Shown here piece after piece: positions 34,026 to 44,864 of a stretch of DNA of 64,000 nt (within the stretch, counting starts at the first letter, position 1; each line of letters opens with the position of its first letter). Origin of the DNA: Tildeniella torsiva UHER 1998/13D (GTDB taxonomy: Bacteria > Cyanobacteriota > Cyanobacteriia > Phormidesmidales > Phormidesmidaceae); NCBI GenBank assembly GCA_019358835.1, contig JAHHIH010000004.1, forward strand, positions 186,001 to 250,000. Reading direction: 5' to 3'. Both the position numbers and the translations under genes were made by a program. The notes under the pieces were generated by a model. The model was not told where the DNA came from. It was given only the letters and a program-made list of their open reading frames with translations, and searched no databases.

Positions 34026-34496
34026 ATGGTACATCCCCTTATTCCCCAGGTGCTTGAACTGGTGGCCCCCGTTGCCCAAGAGCTAGGGCTAGAAGTGGTG
34101 GAAGCGGTTTTTCACACCAACCAGTCGCCTCCCGTGTTGCGCATCGACGTGCGCAGCCTAGAAAACGAAGACACCGGCCTGGATGACTGCGAAAAAATGA
34201 GCCAGGCCCTCGAAGCCGTGTTCGATACCACCGATATCATTCCCGATGCCTACGTGTTGGAAGTATCGAGTCCAGGGGTCTCTGCCGCCCTTGAAACCGA
34301 TCGCGATTTTGTGGTTTTCAAGGGGTTTATGGTCGAAGTCGCCCTAACTGAAGCGCACAAGGGCAAAAAACAGTGGGTCGGCCAACTGGTGCGCCGCGAT
34401 GACGAGACCTTGGTGCTCAGCCAAAAAGGAAAATCTATTTCCCTACCCCGCAACCTGGTACAGACGGTGGAGTTGAGCGACCAAAGTCCTGACTAG
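34026..34496 (+). CDS. rimP: Ribosome maturation factor RimP
   Basis: RimP assists assembly of the 30S subunit. The 156-residue protein has the two-domain pattern of the family: an N-terminal alpha/beta domain (LELVAPVAQELGLEVVEAVF, LRIDVRS and the DCEKMSQALEAVFD helix with a conserved VLEVSSPGVSAAL after it) and a C-terminal SH3-like barrel. The order rimP-nusA-ylxR-infB is the standard bacterial operon. A leader hairpin precedes it, and nusA follows after about 97 bases. Confidence 0.95.
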   Translation: MVHPLIPQVLELVAPVAQELGLEVVEAVFHTNQSPPVLRIDVRSLENEDTGLDDCEKMSQALEAVFDTTDIIPDAYVLEVSSPGVSAALETDRDFVVFKGFMVEVALTEAHKGKKQWVGQLVRRDDETLVLSQKGKSISLPRNLVQTVELSDQSPD

Positions 34497-34593
34497 GGTA
34501 AGCCCCGCTGGGTTTCGTTCCGCCCCCAGGCTGGGTTTAAGACCGATACAGATTTATTTCCTTAGAAGATTTGTTGTCCAGAGGTGAGTGGTT

Positions 34594-36099
34594 ATGTCGT
34601 TAGTAAGTCTGCCCAATTTGCAGGAAATGATTGATACCATTAGCCGCGAGCGCAACCTGCCCAAGCACGCGGTCGAAAATGCCCTGCGAGAGGCGCTGCT
34701 GAAGGGTTACGAGCGCTATCGCCGCACCCGCGAAATCGACACCCACTTCGATGAAGAATACTTCGACAACTTTGACATTGAGCTCGATGTAGACGACTAC
34801 GACGATCAGGGGTTTCGGGTGCTGGCCACCAAAACCATCGTTGACGAAGTCACTAGCCAAGACCACGAGATTTCTCTATCTGAGGTGCGCGAAGTTGCCC
34901 CCGAGGCCCAAGCTGGTGACACCGTGGTGCTTGATGTCACCCCCGACCAGCGCGACTTTGGTCGCATGGCCGCCATTCAAACTAAGCAGGTACTGGCTCA
35001 AAAGCTGCGCGACCAGCAGCGCAAGCTCGTTCAAGAAGAATTCCAAGACCTCGAAGGCAGCATTCTCTCGGCGCGGGTGCTGCGGTTTGAGCGGCAGTCG
35101 GTGATTATGGCGGTTGTCAGCGGCGTGGGACAGCCTGAGGTCGAAGCTGAGCTGCTCAAGCGCGACCAGCTCCCCAACGACAACTACCGGGCCAACGCCA
35201 CCTTCCGCGTGGCGCTCAAAAAAGTCTCTGAAGGTTCTCACCGAGGGCCACAACTGCTGGTGTCGCGGGCCGATGCCGCCTTGGTGGTCGAGCTATTCAC
35301 CAACGAAGTGCCCGAAATTGAGGACGAAATCGTCCGTATTGTGGCCGTCGCGCGGGAGGCTAACCCCCCATCGCGCTCCGTCGGGCCCCGCACCAAGATC
35401 GCTGTGGACACTTTGGAACGTGATGTGGATCCAGTGGGTGCCTGCATCGGTGCTCGGGGATCGCGCATTCAGGTGGTGGTCAACGAGCTGCGGGGCGAAA
35501 AAATTGACGTCATCCGCTGGTCGCCCGACCCGGCTACCTATATCTCTAACGCCCTTAGCCCCGCCCGAGTGGACGAGGTGCGCCTGGTCAATCCCGACGA
35601 TCGCCAGGCTCACGTGCTGGTGCCCGAAGACCAGCTCAGCCTGGCGATCGGCAAAGAAGGCCAAAACGTGCGCTTAGCCGCCCGTCTCACTGGCTGGAAG
35701 ATCGACATCAAAGATTCCGGCAAGTATGACTACGGTGAAGAAGATCGCAAAATGGCTGAGCTAGTGGCAGCTCGCGAAGCGGCAGCCCGCGAAGCGGCAG
35801 AACTGGCGGAGGAGGAGGCTGAGGCAGCGGAATGGAGGGCGAAGGCGGCAGCAGAACGCGCCGCCGCTGAGGCCAGAGAAGCGGGTTTAGAGGTCGATGA
35901 GGCACCCGCCGTTGAGGACGAGTTAGCGGTAGCCCCTCTCCCCGATGTTGAGTATCCTGAGGAGGAGACTGACTATCCAGAATCCGCCGCTGAAGAGCTC
36001 ATGGCTGAAGCTGCTGAACTAGCCGCCGACTTTGACGAGGAGGCCCTAGTGGAGGAATCCCCAGCAGACGAAAGCCCAGCGGCTTCAGAGGAGGAGTAA
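34594..36099 (+). CDS. nusA: Transcription elongation/termination factor NusA
   Basis: NusA binds RNA polymerase and modulates pausing, termination and antitermination. From the ATG at 34594 it has 501 residues: an N-terminal polymerase-binding domain (1-130), an S1 domain (about 130-200) and two KH domains (about 225-370, with [20 protein letters not shown] and [20 protein letters not shown]). Residues from about 385 on are Ala/Glu-rich and strongly acidic, with no AR2-type repeats. The start at 34594 (MSLVSLP) is preferred over a GTG two codons earlier. Confidence 0.95.
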   Translation: MSLVSLPNLQEMIDTISRERNLPKHAVENALREALLKGYERYRRTREIDTHFDEEYFDNFDIELDVDDYDDQGFRVLATKTIVDEVTSQDHEISLSEVREVAPEAQAGDTVVLDVTPDQRDFGRMAAIQTKQVLAQKLRDQQRKLVQEEFQDLEGSILSARVLRFERQSVIMAVVSGVGQPEVEAELLKRDQLPNDNYRANATFRVALKKVSEGSHRGPQLLVSRADAALVVELFTNEVPEIEDEIVRIVAVAREANPPSRSVGPRTKIAVDTLERDVDPVGACIGARGSRIQVVVNELRGEKIDVIRWSPDPATYISNALSPARVDEVRLVNPDDRQAHVLVPEDQLSLAIGKEGQNVRLAARLTGWKIDIKDSGKYDYGEEDRKMAELVAAREAAAREAAELAEEEAEAAEWRAKAAAERAAAEAREAGLEVDEAPAVEDELAVAPLPDVEYPEEETDYPESAAEELMAEAAELAADFDEEALVEESPADESPAASEEE

Positions 36100-36118
36100 G
36101 TTCTGGAGTCAGCCCCCT

Positions 36119-36418
36119 ATGCAACCCAACTATCGGCGCTGTATTAGCTGTCGGCGGGTCGGGCCCAAGGCCGAGTTTTGGCGGGTGGTGCGGGTTTATC
36201 CCGATCGCACGGTTCGTCTCGGAGAGGGCATGGGGCGTTCGGCCTACCTCTGCCCTCAAGCCGACTGTCTGCGCCAGGCCCAAAAGAAAAGCCGCCTCGG
36301 GCGGGCCTTAAAGGTCAACGTGCCAGAGGAAATTTACCAGCGCCTCTGGCACCAGCTAGAGGCTGCAGGGGTAAAATCGTCGGCGATCGCACCGCCGCCG
36401 CCTGGCCCCAAGGTTTAA
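36119..36418 (+). CDS. ylxR: YlxR (DUF448) nucleic-acid-binding protein
   Basis: A 99-residue basic protein with the YlxR signature: RRCISCRRVGPKAEFWRVVR at residues 5-24, the GRSAYLC loop (here GMGRSAYLCPQ), and a basic helix. The family binds RNA and has been linked to transcription control; it commonly lies between nusA and infB, as here. The gene starts 19 bases after the nusA stop and ends about 300 bases before infB. Confidence 0.93.
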   Translation: MQPNYRRCISCRRVGPKAEFWRVVRVYPDRTVRLGEGMGRSAYLCPQADCLRQAQKKSRLGRALKVNVPEEIYQRLWHQLEAAGVKSSAIAPPPPGPKV

Positions 36419-36732
36419 GCTAGAGAGTGTTAGGGAAAAAATTGCGCCATCGGGAGACTTAACCAAAAATTTTTGCAACTGAATTGTCTCTAGACGCGAT
36501 CTCTCTGAGATTCTGTTCATTGGGGAAGCAACTGATTAAACTCATAGTATGGGTATCTAACTGGCCCCCCTGGGCGTCAGTTAACTTGCTTGAGGTCCCA
36601 TGTCCACCTAGCCTTGGTTTACAATGCCATGCTAGGGCTAACGTATTCGTCAGAATGGTTTGATGTCGTTTTGTTGGACGAAGCAGGTTGGTTTATGTAA
36701 GTAACAAGCTTGACTAGCGTAGGGAGATGTGG
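36419..36732. other. Gap between ylxR and infB
   Basis: No gene is visible in these 314 bases. The region is A/T-richer than its surroundings and probably contains an internal promoter for infB. I see no strong terminator hairpin in it. AGGGAG six bases before the ATG at 36733 is a clear ribosome-binding site for infB and decides that start over the ATG at 36727. Confidence 0.5.
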
Positions 36733-39700
36733 ATGAACGGCAAAGTGAGAATTTACGAGTTATCAAAGGAATTGGATTTGGATAACAAAGACATCTTGGC
36801 GATCGCAAGTCGCCTCGACATTGCCGTGAAGAGTCACAGCAGCACTATCGCAGAGTCAGAAGCTGACCAAATTCGTTCAGCGGCCCGTCAGTCTCGCGCC
36901 AGCGGCGGGGCCACTCGGCCCAATGCTGCGCCAGATCGCTCCGCCAGTCGGCCTCGACCAGCGGCCCCGGTCAAAAATGGCGCTCGGCCAGAACGCAAAC
37001 AGCAAATTTTAGAAATCCGCCGTCATCGGGTTACTCCCAAAGCTGATGGCGAGGCTGGTTCTCCCACCCCCAATGCTCCTACTCCGAGTGCGCCTGCTCC
37101 GAGCGCTCCTACCCCGAATGCGAACCGGCCAGCCCGTCCTGCTGGTGATACGCTGTCCCAGCCTCCAAGTCGTCCTGGAGAGGCTGCTAGGGCCGAGCAA
37201 GCCGACATCAGACCTAAGCCGCCAGTATCGCCCAATCGCCCTGGCGCTAATGCTCCCGTTGAGACCGCTGTCGAGGCTGTGGAACCCGTCTCGGTTGAAC
37301 CGACTGTTGAGACATTTGCTCCTCCGGTTAAGCCGAGGCCAGAGCTGGTGGGGCCGGTATCTCGCGCTCGTGCCGAGCATGACGATAATCAGATACAGGT
37401 AATCGTTCCCGAAGGAGCCCGTCCCCCTCGCCCCGTCATTCGTCGCCCCGAAAGCCGCAGTCCCGAGAGCCGTGCGGCTGATGGCCCTGGCGCACCACGT
37501 CCCACCATTCCCATTCGCGAAATTGATGCGGGCGAAGATGTCACTCGGCTCAAGCCCAAGCCCAAGCTGCGGCGGCCCAATTCTGACGCCGAAACGGCTA
37601 GAGCCGAAACGGCTGCCCGCAACGAAACCCCTCCCGGCAATGACTCAATTTCCGTGCTTGGGGTCGGTGGCCTTGACGATCAACCGCGTCGCCCTTCACC
37701 GCCTCGCCACAAGCGCGAAGAGCGCGAAGACGAGGATGACGATCAAAAGATGCGCGAAAAAGCCAGCAAGGTCGGCAAGACCAAGCGGCGAGGCCAAGGC
37801 GTGCTGGGCGAAGACGACGAAGATCTCGACGTGCTGGTCGATGAGCTAGATGAAGACGAGGAACAGGCCACCGATGCCCAAAACCTGAGTATCTCCCTAG
37901 CGCGTCCGCCCAAGCCCAAGAGTGCTGGTGGTGGCAGACCATCGTCACCGACGATGAAGAGCCACAAGCCTCAGCATCGTGACAGCAGTAGTGGCGGTGG
38001 TCGCTCTCGTCGCGGACGCCGGGGTGAGTCTCAGCCCACCCAAGAGCGTCCCGAGTTCATCGTGCTCTCCGAAGGGCTAACCGTCCATGAGCTGGCCGAG
38101 CAAATCATGGTGCCTGAAACAGAGCTGATCAAGTCTCTGTTCTTCAAAGGCATTGCTGCCAACATCAACCAGACCCTCGACATCGAAACCGCCAAGATGG
38201 TGGCCGAAGAGTTTGAGGTCATGGTCGAAACCAGCGAAGTCGAATCAGAGGCCAAAAAAGTCACTGAAATGATCGACGAAGCCGACCTTGAAAGCCTCAA
38301 GCGACGGCCTCCGGTGGTTACCATCATGGGTCACGTTGACCACGGTAAGACCACGCTGCTCGACTCCATCCGTAAGACCAAGGTCGCTCAAGGCGAGGCG
38401 GGCGGCATCACCCAGCATATCGGTGCTTATCACGTCGATGTCGATCACGCAGGCACGTCTCATCAGATTGTGTTCCTCGATACCCCTGGCCACGAGGCGT
38501 TTACCGCTATGCGGGCGCGGGGTACCCGAGTGACCGACATCGCCATTCTGGTGGTGGCGGCTGATGATGGCGTGCGGCCCCAGACTATTGAGGCCATCAG
38601 CCACGCCAAGGCTGCCGAGGTGCCGCTGATTGTGGCCATCAACAAGGTTGATAAAGAGACCGCCAACCCCGATCGCGTCAAGCAAGAGCTGATGGAGCAC
38701 GGGCTGGTGCCTGAGGAATGGGGCGGCGACACCATTATGGTGCCGGTGAGTGCCCTGTCGGGTGAAAACCTCGACAGCCTGCTAGAGATGATTGTGCTGG
38801 TCGCTGAGGTAGAAGACCTCCAGGCCAACCCTGACCGTCTGGCTCGCGGTACCGTCATTGAGGCCAACCTCGACAAGGCGCGCGGCCCGGTTGCTACCCT
38901 GCTGATTCAGAACGGTACGCTGCGGGTGGGTGACTCCCTGGTGGCTGGCCCGATCTTGGGCAAGGTCAAGGCCATGCTCGACGATCGCCTGAAGCGGGTT
39001 CAAGTCGCTGGCCCCTCCTTCGCGGTTGAGGTGCTGGGTTTGAACGATGTCCCAGCCGCTGGCGACGAGTTTGAGGTCTATTCTGACGAGAAAACTGCCC
39101 GAGCCGTGGCCGACAAACGCATGCTTGAGCAGCGCCAGTCGCGCCTACAGCAGTCTATGGCCTCTCGTCGTGTCACCCTCAACACTATCTCGGCCCAGGT
39201 TCAGGAGGGCGATCTCAAGGATCTCAACCTGCTGCTCAAGGCCGATGTGCAGGGTTCCATCGAAGCTATTTTGGCGGCGCTCCAGCAGCTGCCCCAGAAC
39301 GAGGTGCAGATTCGAGTGTTGCTGGCGGCTCCTGGCGAAATCAGCGAAACTGACGTTGACTTGGCGGCTGCCAGTGGCGCAGTAATTGTTGGATTCAACA
39401 CCACCCTGGCCCCTGGGGCACGGCAGTCTGCCGACCGCCTAGGCGTGGATGTGCGTGACTATGAGGTGATTTACAACCTTCTCGACGACATCCAAGGCGC
39501 CATGGAAGGTCTCCTCGACCCCGAAATGGTCGAAGAGCCCCTGGGTCAGGTGGAAGTGCGGGCGGTGTTCCCTGTTCGCAAAGGAGCGGTTGCTGGGTGT
39601 TACGTGCTTTCGGGCAAGGTGACTCGCAACTGCAACCTGCGGGTGGTGCGCGGCGGCGAGGTGGTCTACACGGGCAAGCTCGACTCCCTCAAGCGCATGA

Positions 39701-39834
39701 AAGAAGATGCCAAAGACGTGGCCTCCGGGTTCGAGTGCGGCATTGGCATCGACAACTTCAGCGACTGGAAAGAGGGCGACATTATCGACGCCTTCAAGAT
39801 GGTCACGAAGCGTCGCACCCTGGCGATGGCCTAG
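36733..39834 (+). CDS. infB: Translation initiation factor IF-2
   Basis: IF-2 is the GTPase that brings initiator tRNA to the ribosome. The 1033 residues show the IF2 N-terminal domain ([20 protein letters not shown]), a very long Pro/Arg/Glu-rich region (about 60-435), a second IF2_N domain, then the GTPase with G1 [13 protein letters not shown]2 [11 protein letters not shown]3 DTPGHEAF and G4 NKVDK, and C-terminal domains II-IV. The long disordered N-terminal part is typical of cyanobacterial IF-2. It is followed 65 bases later by the tail membrane protein. Confidence 0.98.
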   Translation: MNGKVRIYELSKELDLDNKDILAIASRLDIAVKSHSSTIAESEADQIRSAARQSRASGGATRPNAAPDRSASRPRPAAPVKNGARPERKQQILEIRRHRVTPKADGEAGSPTPNAPTPSAPAPSAPTPNANRPARPAGDTLSQPPSRPGEAARAEQADIRPKPPVSPNRPGANAPVETAVEAVEPVSVEPTVETFAPPVKPRPELVGPVSRARAEHDDNQIQVIVPEGARPPRPVIRRPESRSPESRAADGPGAPRPTIPIREIDAGEDVTRLKPKPKLRRPNSDAETARAETAARNETPPGNDSISVLGVGGLDDQPRRPSPPRHKREEREDEDDDQKMREKASKVGKTKRRGQGVLGEDDEDLDVLVDELDEDEEQATDAQNLSISLARPPKPKSAGGGRPSSPTMKSHKPQHRDSSSGGGRSRRGRRGESQPTQERPEFIVLSEGLTVHELAEQIMVPETELIKSLFFKGIAANINQTLDIETAKMVAEEFEVMVETSEVESEAKKVTEMIDEADLESLKRRPPVVTIMGHVDHGKTTLLDSIRKTKVAQGEAGGITQHIGAYHVDVDHAGTSHQIVFLDTPGHEAFTAMRARGTRVTDIAILVVAADDGVRPQTIEAISHAKAAEVPLIVAINKVDKETANPDRVKQELMEHGLVPEEWGGDTIMVPVSALSGENLDSLLEMIVLVAEVEDLQANPDRLARGTVIEANLDKARGPVATLLIQNGTLRVGDSLVAGPILGKVKAMLDDRLKRVQVAGPSFAVEVLGLNDVPAAGDEFEVYSDEKTARAVADKRMLEQRQSRLQQSMASRRVTLNTISAQVQEGDLKDLNLLLKADVQGSIEAILAALQQLPQNEVQIRVLLAAPGEISETDVDLAAASGAVIVGFNTTLAPGARQSADRLGVDVRDYEVIYNLLDDIQGAMEGLLDPEMVEEPLGQVEVRAVFPVRKGAVAGCYVLSGKVTRNCNLRVVRGGEVVYTGKLDSLKRMKEDAKDVASGFECGIGIDNFSDWKEGDIIDAFKMVTKRRTLAMA

Positions 39835-39841
39835 GCAAAGG

Positions 39842-39868
39842 GCAGGGTTCCTGGTAAAGGAACCCTGC
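39842..39868 (+). repeat. Hairpin between infB and the tail membrane protein
   Basis: GCAGGGTTCC at 39842-39851 pairs perfectly with GGAACCCTGC at 39859-39868 around a seven-base loop. There is no T run, so it is likelier a 3'-end or processing element than a full terminator. Confidence 0.65.
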
Positions 39869-39899
39869 GAGACAGCAGTGTAGAACAACGGAGTAGACC

Positions 39900-40931
39900 A
39901 TGGCACCCTGGCGCCGCGATCCATATCTTTGGGTACACCTGGCCGGATTGGCTACCGTACCTTTGTGGATCGACCTGTGCCTGCTCGGTCTAGCGGTGGG
40001 TAACCCAACCCTGCCTGAGCTAGAGCTGGGTGTCATTGTGGCGTTAGGTGTGCTGCCGGTGCTGGTCATGCAGCTGCGGCAGCCCTTTTACATTTTTAGT
40101 TTGCCAGGACTGGCACTAAAGCCTGCTGCGCTGCAAGACGATCAGCGTCGCCTGCTGAGCCAGTTTCGGCGGTGGCGGGTGCGTTTGGGAGCGCTGCTGG
40201 CGCCGGTACCGCTGGTATGGGTTTTGCTAAAGCTCTACCCGCTGGCCTTTTTGGCCCGCGATCTGACGCCTTTTGGCGATTGGGGGCGGTTGGGCGGTGT
40301 GGCGATCGCCACCCTGAGCTTCCTCATGGCTAATCTTTTCTTGCAGATACCCATAGCCGTCCTTCAGGTGTTGGCCACGCCAGATCGGGTGATGCCCAAG
40401 GTTCCCCCCTATTCTCCTGAAAATATAGCTGCTGACTTTACCTGGATGGGGCTGGCGGTTGGCAAAATTTTGCCCGATCTCATGAACCGGCAAACACCTG
40501 AGGTGGCCGCCCCATCCGTGGTGGATGCCCCGAACCCCCATCATGTTGCCCCTGTCGAAGTATCAGCTGTTGAAGAATTAAGTGCAGAGGCAGCGGATAA
40601 TGTTGCTGAAGCGATAGTTGATACCGAAGTTCCCTTGGAGCACACGGTTGAAGCAGGTACAACTGAAGACTTGGCGACTCATGTCAATACATCAGATCTG
40701 TCAGCCTCCTCAGAGGCGATCGCAGACGCTGTTGACCCCGAAGATTCCGAATGCCCTAGCCCTGAAGACTTTGTTACAGATGCAATCGTCGATAGTGGCG
40801 TTACAGATGATTACAGGCCCTTGCGCCACCCAGAAGTTGAGGAGTTTAGCGACGACGTGAGCTACCGAGACGATGCCGACTATCCACAGTCCTTGCCTGC
40901 GATCGCCGATATCTATCCCAATATCCGCTAA
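39900..40931 (+). CDS. Low-complexity tail membrane protein
   Basis: A 343-residue protein with five or so hydrophobic segments in its first 175 residues and then a long acidic, Val/Ala/Glu/Asp-rich unstructured tail (about 185-343). NCBI uses the name 'low-complexity tail membrane protein' for a cyanobacterial family located after infB; I recognise this by position and layout. The function is unknown. The tail probably lies on the cytoplasmic or stromal-like side. No catalytic motif is visible. Confidence 0.8.
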   Translation: MAPWRRDPYLWVHLAGLATVPLWIDLCLLGLAVGNPTLPELELGVIVALGVLPVLVMQLRQPFYIFSLPGLALKPAALQDDQRRLLSQFRRWRVRLGALLAPVPLVWVLLKLYPLAFLARDLTPFGDWGRLGGVAIATLSFLMANLFLQIPIAVLQVLATPDRVMPKVPPYSPENIAADFTWMGLAVGKILPDLMNRQTPEVAAPSVVDAPNPHHVAPVEVSAVEELSAEAADNVAEAIVDTEVPLEHTVEAGTTEDLATHVNTSDLSASSEAIADAVDPEDSECPSPEDFVTDAIVDSGVTDDYRPLRHPEVEEFSDDVSYRDDADYPQSLPAIADIYPNIR

Positions 40932-41131
40932 AAGTATGCCTCACTGGCCACAGATATCTATCCACGCTTGATACTGTGGTCCTCGGCACAATAGCAGCGA
41001 GATGATTGCGCTATCTTGTAATTAGTCTTCTAGTGATCAGAGTTTTTGCTGGCTCGCAGGCGGATTGAGCAGCCCTGGACAGTGGAAGAACCTAAGGTTT
41101 TGATAGTTTCCGCAACTTTTTAGAGGCAGCT

Positions 41132-41332
41132 ATGGCCGTAACTCGCTCCGTAAACTCCATGCAGCTTTCTGAACACGCCCGCATTTGGTTCAGCCTCAAG
41201 TCTGCGATCGCCAGCAGCTCTGGCTTTAAAAGCTGGAAGGGTGAGCTGCCCACCGCCGAGGCCGAGACTGCGCCCCTCGATCAGCTGGTGCGTCGTTACC
41301 TGCGCGAAACCCTAGAAACTCTCGCCTACTAG
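41132..41332 (+). CDS. Small conserved protein of unknown function
   Basis: A 66-residue soluble protein with an amphipathic C-terminal helix (LDQLVRRYLRETLETLAY). GAGG lies six bases upstream of the ATG at 41132. It ends on the same four bases as the convergent epimerase gene. I recall similar short cyanobacterial proteins ending in a tyrosine helix but no function. Confidence 0.65.
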   Translation: MAVTRSVNSMQLSEHARIWFSLKSAIASSSGFKSWKGELPTAEAETAPLDQLVRRYLRETLETLAY

Positions 41333-42309
41333 ACCTTGTAGTACTGCTTATACCAAGCCACAAACCGCTGGATGCCTTCTTCAATGGGGGTGCTGGGGGC
41401 AAATCCCACATCGGTCATGAGATCGCTGACATCGGCATAGGTAGCGGGCACATCTCCGGGCTGCATGCCGCACAGAACAGTTTGGGCTTTTTTCCCCAGG
41501 GCTGCTTCGATCACCTGAATAAAGCGCAGTAGCTCCACCGGCTGGTGGTTGCCGATGTTGTAGATCTTGTAGGGAGCTTGGCTGTCGCTGCTGGTGTCTA
41601 AACTAGCGGTCGGGATGTGGGTCATGACCCGCACAACCCCTTCCACCACATCGTCAATGTAGGTGAAATCGCGTTTCATCTGACCCTGGTTAAACACTTG
41701 GATGGGGCGATCGCCCAAAATTGCCTCCACAAACTTAAAATAGGCCATATCGGGCCTGCCCCAGGGGCCGTACACCGTAAAAAATCGCAGCCCCGTGGTA
41801 GGAATTTGGTACAGGCTGCTGTAGGCGTGGGCCATCAGCTCGTTGGCCTTTTTGGTGGCGGCGTAGAGCGACACCGGATGGTCAACGCGATCGTCCACCG
41901 CAAACGGCACCTTGCGGTTGGCCCCATACACCGAGCTAGACGAGGCAAATACCAGGTGCTCAACCCCCATCATGCGGCAGCCCTCCAGCAGGTTGAGAAA
42001 CCCCGACAGGTTGCTGTCAGAGTAGGCGAAGGGGTTCTCCAGCGAGTAGCGCACCCCTGCCTGGGCCGCCAGGTGAATGACGTACTGAAATTGGTGACTG
42101 CGAAACAGGGCCAGCATGCCCGCGCGATCGAACAGATCGAGCTGTTCGAAAGTAAAGCCATCGTTGGAGGTGAGCTGGGCGAGGCGATCGCGCTTCAGGC
42201 CTACGTCGTAGTAGTCGTTGAGGTTGTCTATGCCGTAGACCTGCTGACCGCTGTCTAACAGCCGCCGGGCGACAAACGAGCCCACAAACCCCGCTACCCC
42301 AGTAACCAA
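41329..42309 (-). CDS. NAD-dependent epimerase (UDP-glucuronate 4-epimerase-like)
   Basis: A 326-residue extended SDR sugar epimerase. It shows the Rossmann motif TGVAGFVGS, DNLNDYYDVGLKR (typical of UDP-glucuronate epimerases), the YxxxK catalytic pair in SLYAATKKANE, FFTVYGPWGRPDMA and DFTYIDDVV. Substrate assignment as UDP-GlcA to UDP-GalA is by these motifs. The first in-frame standard start is TTG at 42309, giving MVTGVAG, but AGGAGG lies 17 bases before it; a non-standard ATC at 42318 would be eight bases from AGGAGG and would give the expected N-terminus. The product feeds cell-surface polysaccharide synthesis. Confidence 0.88.
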   Translation of the reverse strand: MVTGVAGFVGSFVARRLLDSGQQVYGIDNLNDYYDVGLKRDRLAQLTSNDGFTFEQLDLFDRAGMLALFRSHQFQYVIHLAAQAGVRYSLENPFAYSDSNLSGFLNLLEGCRMMGVEHLVFASSSSVYGANRKVPFAVDDRVDHPVSLYAATKKANELMAHAYSSLYQIPTTGLRFFTVYGPWGRPDMAYFKFVEAILGDRPIQVFNQGQMKRDFTYIDDVVEGVVRVMTHIPTASLDTSSDSQAPYKIYNIGNHQPVELLRFIQVIEAALGKKAQTVLCGMQPGDVPATYADVSDLMTDVGFAPSTPIEEGIQRFVAWYKQYYKV

Positions 42310-42326
42310 TACAGCGATGACCGTAG

Positions 42327-42332
42327 CCTCCT
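42327..42332 (-). promoter_or_regulatory. Ribosome-binding site that challenges the epimerase start
   Basis: The perfect AGGAGG (minus strand, 42332 to 42327) is spaced eight bases before ATC at 42318-42316, and seventeen bases before the TTG at 42309. No ATG or GTG lies at a suitable distance in this frame. Confidence 0.6.
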
Positions 42333-42512
42333 AAGGCCAGAAAGTTGCATTCAAACTAACGCCAGTAGAGTACCCAGAGCGCTCCAAAATCTTAAGTCTT
42401 TTGCCTAATTTCGCCTCTGGCAGCCCCCGCAACAAGCCATTGCCGTCATCGGTGCTAGGATCAGGCCAAAGAAACCAAGAAGAATGGTAAGAGAGAAAGG
42501 ACGTAGTCGTAA

Positions 42513-44663
42513 ATGCAAGAATTTGAAAAAACAATCTCCTTCGGTGGTCGCGATATTCACCTGAGGGGTGGTCTTTTGGCTCCCCAGGCCGGGGGCGCAG
42601 TGTTGGTACAGTCGGGTGAGACGGCGGTTTTGGTGACCGCAACCCGCTCAGCAGGTCGTCAGGGCATCGACTTTTTGCCCCTGCTGGTTGATTACGAAGA
42701 GCGCCTTTACGCCGCCGGACGCATCCCCGGCGGGTTTTTGCGGCGGGAGGGGCGTCCCCCTGAGCGGGCAACTCTAATTTGTCGCCTGATCGATCGCCCC
42801 ATGCGGCCTCTGTTTCCCCAGTGGCTGCGCGACGACATTCAAATTGTCGCCACTACCCTGGCCATGGATGAGCAGGTGCCCCCCGATGTGCTGGCTGCCA
42901 CCGGCGCGTCGATCGCAGTGCTGCTGGCCAAAATCCCCTTCTACGGTCCGATGGCCGCTGTGCGGGTAGGTTTGGTGGGCGACGATTTCATCATCAACCC
43001 CACCTATAAAGAAGTTGAAACCGGCGATCTAGACCTGATTGTGGCGGGCTCCCCCGACGGGGTGATCATGGTGGAAGCTGGTGCCAACCAGCTGCCCGAG
43101 GCCGATGTGATTGAGGCCATCGACTTTGGCTATGAAGTCGTACAGGATCTGATCAAGGCCCAGCTAGAGCTGATCAAAGAGCTGGGTATCGAGATCGTCA
43201 CTGAGCAAGAGCCCGAGACCGACCCCACCCTGGCGACCTTCATCGAAGAGAAAACTGCCGCTGAAATCAAAGAGGTGCTGAAGCAGTTTAGCCTCACCAA
43301 GCCCGAGCGCGATGAAAAGCTCGATGCCATTAAGGCGGAGCTGGCTAATGCCATTAATGCCTTAGAGGACGATAGCTCGATCAAGGTGGCGGTGGCCGAA
43401 AACGGTAAAGCTCTGGGTAACACCTACAAGTCGGTGACCAAGAAGCTGATGCGTCAGCAGATTGTCGATGAGAAGGTGCGGGTCGATGGTCGCCAGCTCG
43501 ACGAGGTGCGGCCAATCTCTTGTCGCGTGGGGCTGCTGCCCAAGCGGGTACACGGCACCGGGCTGTTTCAGCGGGGTCTCACCCAGGTGATGTCGGTTGC
43601 CACCCTGGGTACTCCTGGTGATGCCCAAATGATGGATGACCTCCACCCCGACGAAGAGAAGCGCTACCTGCACCACTACAACTTCCCCCCCTACTCGGTG
43701 GGTGAGACTCGGCCCATGCGATCGCCCGGTCGCCGCGAGATTGGCCACGGTGCTCTCGCCGAGCGGGCTCTAGTGCCCGTCCTGCCCTCCAAGGAAGACT
43801 TTCCCTACGTGATTCGGGTGGTATCGGAGGTACTGTCCTCCAACGGCTCCACCTCCATGGGGTCGGTGTGTGGCTCTACCCTGTCGCTGATGGACGCTGG
43901 TGTGCCCATCACCAAGCCCGTCAGTGGAGCGGCCATGGGCTTGATCAAAGAAGGCGACGAGGTGCGCATTCTCACTGATATCCAAGGTATCGAAGACTTC
44001 TTGGGCGATATGGACTTCAAAGTCGCCGGTACCGACACGGGTATCACCGCCCTGCAAATGGATATGAAAATCACCGGCTTACCCCTATCGGTGATTGCTG
44101 ATGCCATCAACCAGGCCAAGCCTGCCCGCCTGCATATTCTTGAGAAAATGCTGGCCACCATCGACACCCCCAGGGCAGAGCTGTCGCCCTACGCCCCACG
44201 CCTGATTAGCTTCAAGATCGATCCTGAGATGATCGGCATGGTGATTGGCCCCGGCGGCAAGAAGATCAAGGCAATCACCGAGCAAACCGGCGCTAAGGTC
44301 GATATCAACGACGATGGCACCGTGACCGTTTCGGCGATCGAAGGCGAGAAAGCCCTACAGGCCAAGGCTCTAATCGAATCGATTGTCTTTAAGCCTGCTG
44401 CAGGCGATGTGTTTGTGGGCAAAGTGACCCGTGTCATTCCCATTGGGGCGTTTGTGGAATTCATGCCCGGCCAGGAAGGGATGGTTCACATTTCGCAGCT
44501 GGCTGACTATCGAGTTGCCAAGGTCGAAGATGAGGTTAACGTCGGTGACGAAGTGATTATCAAAGTGCGCGAAATCGACGGTCGCGGTCGGGTTAACTTG
44601 ACGCGCCTCAACATTCACCCCGACGAAGCGGCGGCGGCCCGTGAAGCGGCTGCGCTGCGCTAA
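42513..44663 (+). CDS. pnp: Polynucleotide phosphorylase
   Basis: PNPase is a phosphorolytic 3'-5' exoribonuclease and, in organisms such as cyanobacteria, an RNA 3'-tailing enzyme. The 716 residues comprise two RNase PH domains (about 1-220 and 315-545, including the [15 protein letters not shown] segment and the [21 protein letters not shown] run of family motifs), a linker helix domain, a KH domain ([18 protein letters not shown]) and an S1 domain (about 620-690). All are intact. It diverges from the epimerase gene. Confidence 0.97.
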   Translation: MQEFEKTISFGGRDIHLRGGLLAPQAGGAVLVQSGETAVLVTATRSAGRQGIDFLPLLVDYEERLYAAGRIPGGFLRREGRPPERATLICRLIDRPMRPLFPQWLRDDIQIVATTLAMDEQVPPDVLAATGASIAVLLAKIPFYGPMAAVRVGLVGDDFIINPTYKEVETGDLDLIVAGSPDGVIMVEAGANQLPEADVIEAIDFGYEVVQDLIKAQLELIKELGIEIVTEQEPETDPTLATFIEEKTAAEIKEVLKQFSLTKPERDEKLDAIKAELANAINALEDDSSIKVAVAENGKALGNTYKSVTKKLMRQQIVDEKVRVDGRQLDEVRPISCRVGLLPKRVHGTGLFQRGLTQVMSVATLGTPGDAQMMDDLHPDEEKRYLHHYNFPPYSVGETRPMRSPGRREIGHGALAERALVPVLPSKEDFPYVIRVVSEVLSSNGSTSMGSVCGSTLSLMDAGVPITKPVSGAAMGLIKEGDEVRILTDIQGIEDFLGDMDFKVAGTDTGITALQMDMKITGLPLSVIADAINQAKPARLHILEKMLATIDTPRAELSPYAPRLISFKIDPEMIGMVIGPGGKKIKAITEQTGAKVDINDDGTVTVSAIEGEKALQAKALIESIVFKPAAGDVFVGKVTRVIPIGAFVEFMPGQEGMVHISQLADYRVAKVEDEVNVGDEVIIKVREIDGRGRVNLTRLNIHPDEAAAAREAAALR

Positions 44664-44758
44664 AGAGAGAGATGGGGGGATGGGGAAGGTGAGGAAGATA
44701 GGGGAGATTCTCCTGTTTCCTCCATCTCCCTTATCCCTCGTCTTCCCCATCCTCTCTA
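44664..44758. repeat. Purine arm and pyrimidine arm repeat after pnp
   Basis: A purine-rich segment (GATGGGGAAGGTGAGG, about 44668-44708) is followed by its imperfect complement (CCTCCATCTCCC to CCCATCCTCTC, about 44711-44757), so both orientations of the CCCATCTCCC microrepeat occur back to back and could fold into one long hairpin. Confidence 0.6.
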
Positions 44759-44809
44759 CCCCCGAATCGAACGTTGTGCGCTGCAACAATTGATTCGGGG
44801 GTTCTTTTC
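44759..44809 (+). terminator. Rho-independent terminator downstream of pnp
   Basis: CCCCCGAATC at 44759-44768 pairs perfectly with GATTCGGGGG at 44792-44801, followed by TTCTTTTC. The loop contains a smaller GTTG/CAAC stem. It ends the pnp transcript about 55 bases before tpiA. Confidence 0.8.
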
Positions 44810-44864
44810 TTAGTACGATGCAGGGATGCAAGTCTGTATACCTAGCCTCTAACCTCAAAACACC

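Noticed and set aside
35761..35905. Repeat-like GAA/GCG-rich tract in nusA
   Set aside because: It encodes the usual Ala/Glu-rich C-terminal part of cyanobacterial NusA, in frame and not a separate element.
37060..37140. Tandem repeats in the IF-2 N-terminal region
   Set aside because: The PTPNAP/PTPSAP-like text is a typical disordered region of IF-2, not a foreign insertion.
44759..44809. tRNA-like fold after pnp
   Set aside because: The CCCCCGAATC stem looks like an acceptor arm at first, but there is no T-loop, anticodon arm or CCA side; it is a terminator.
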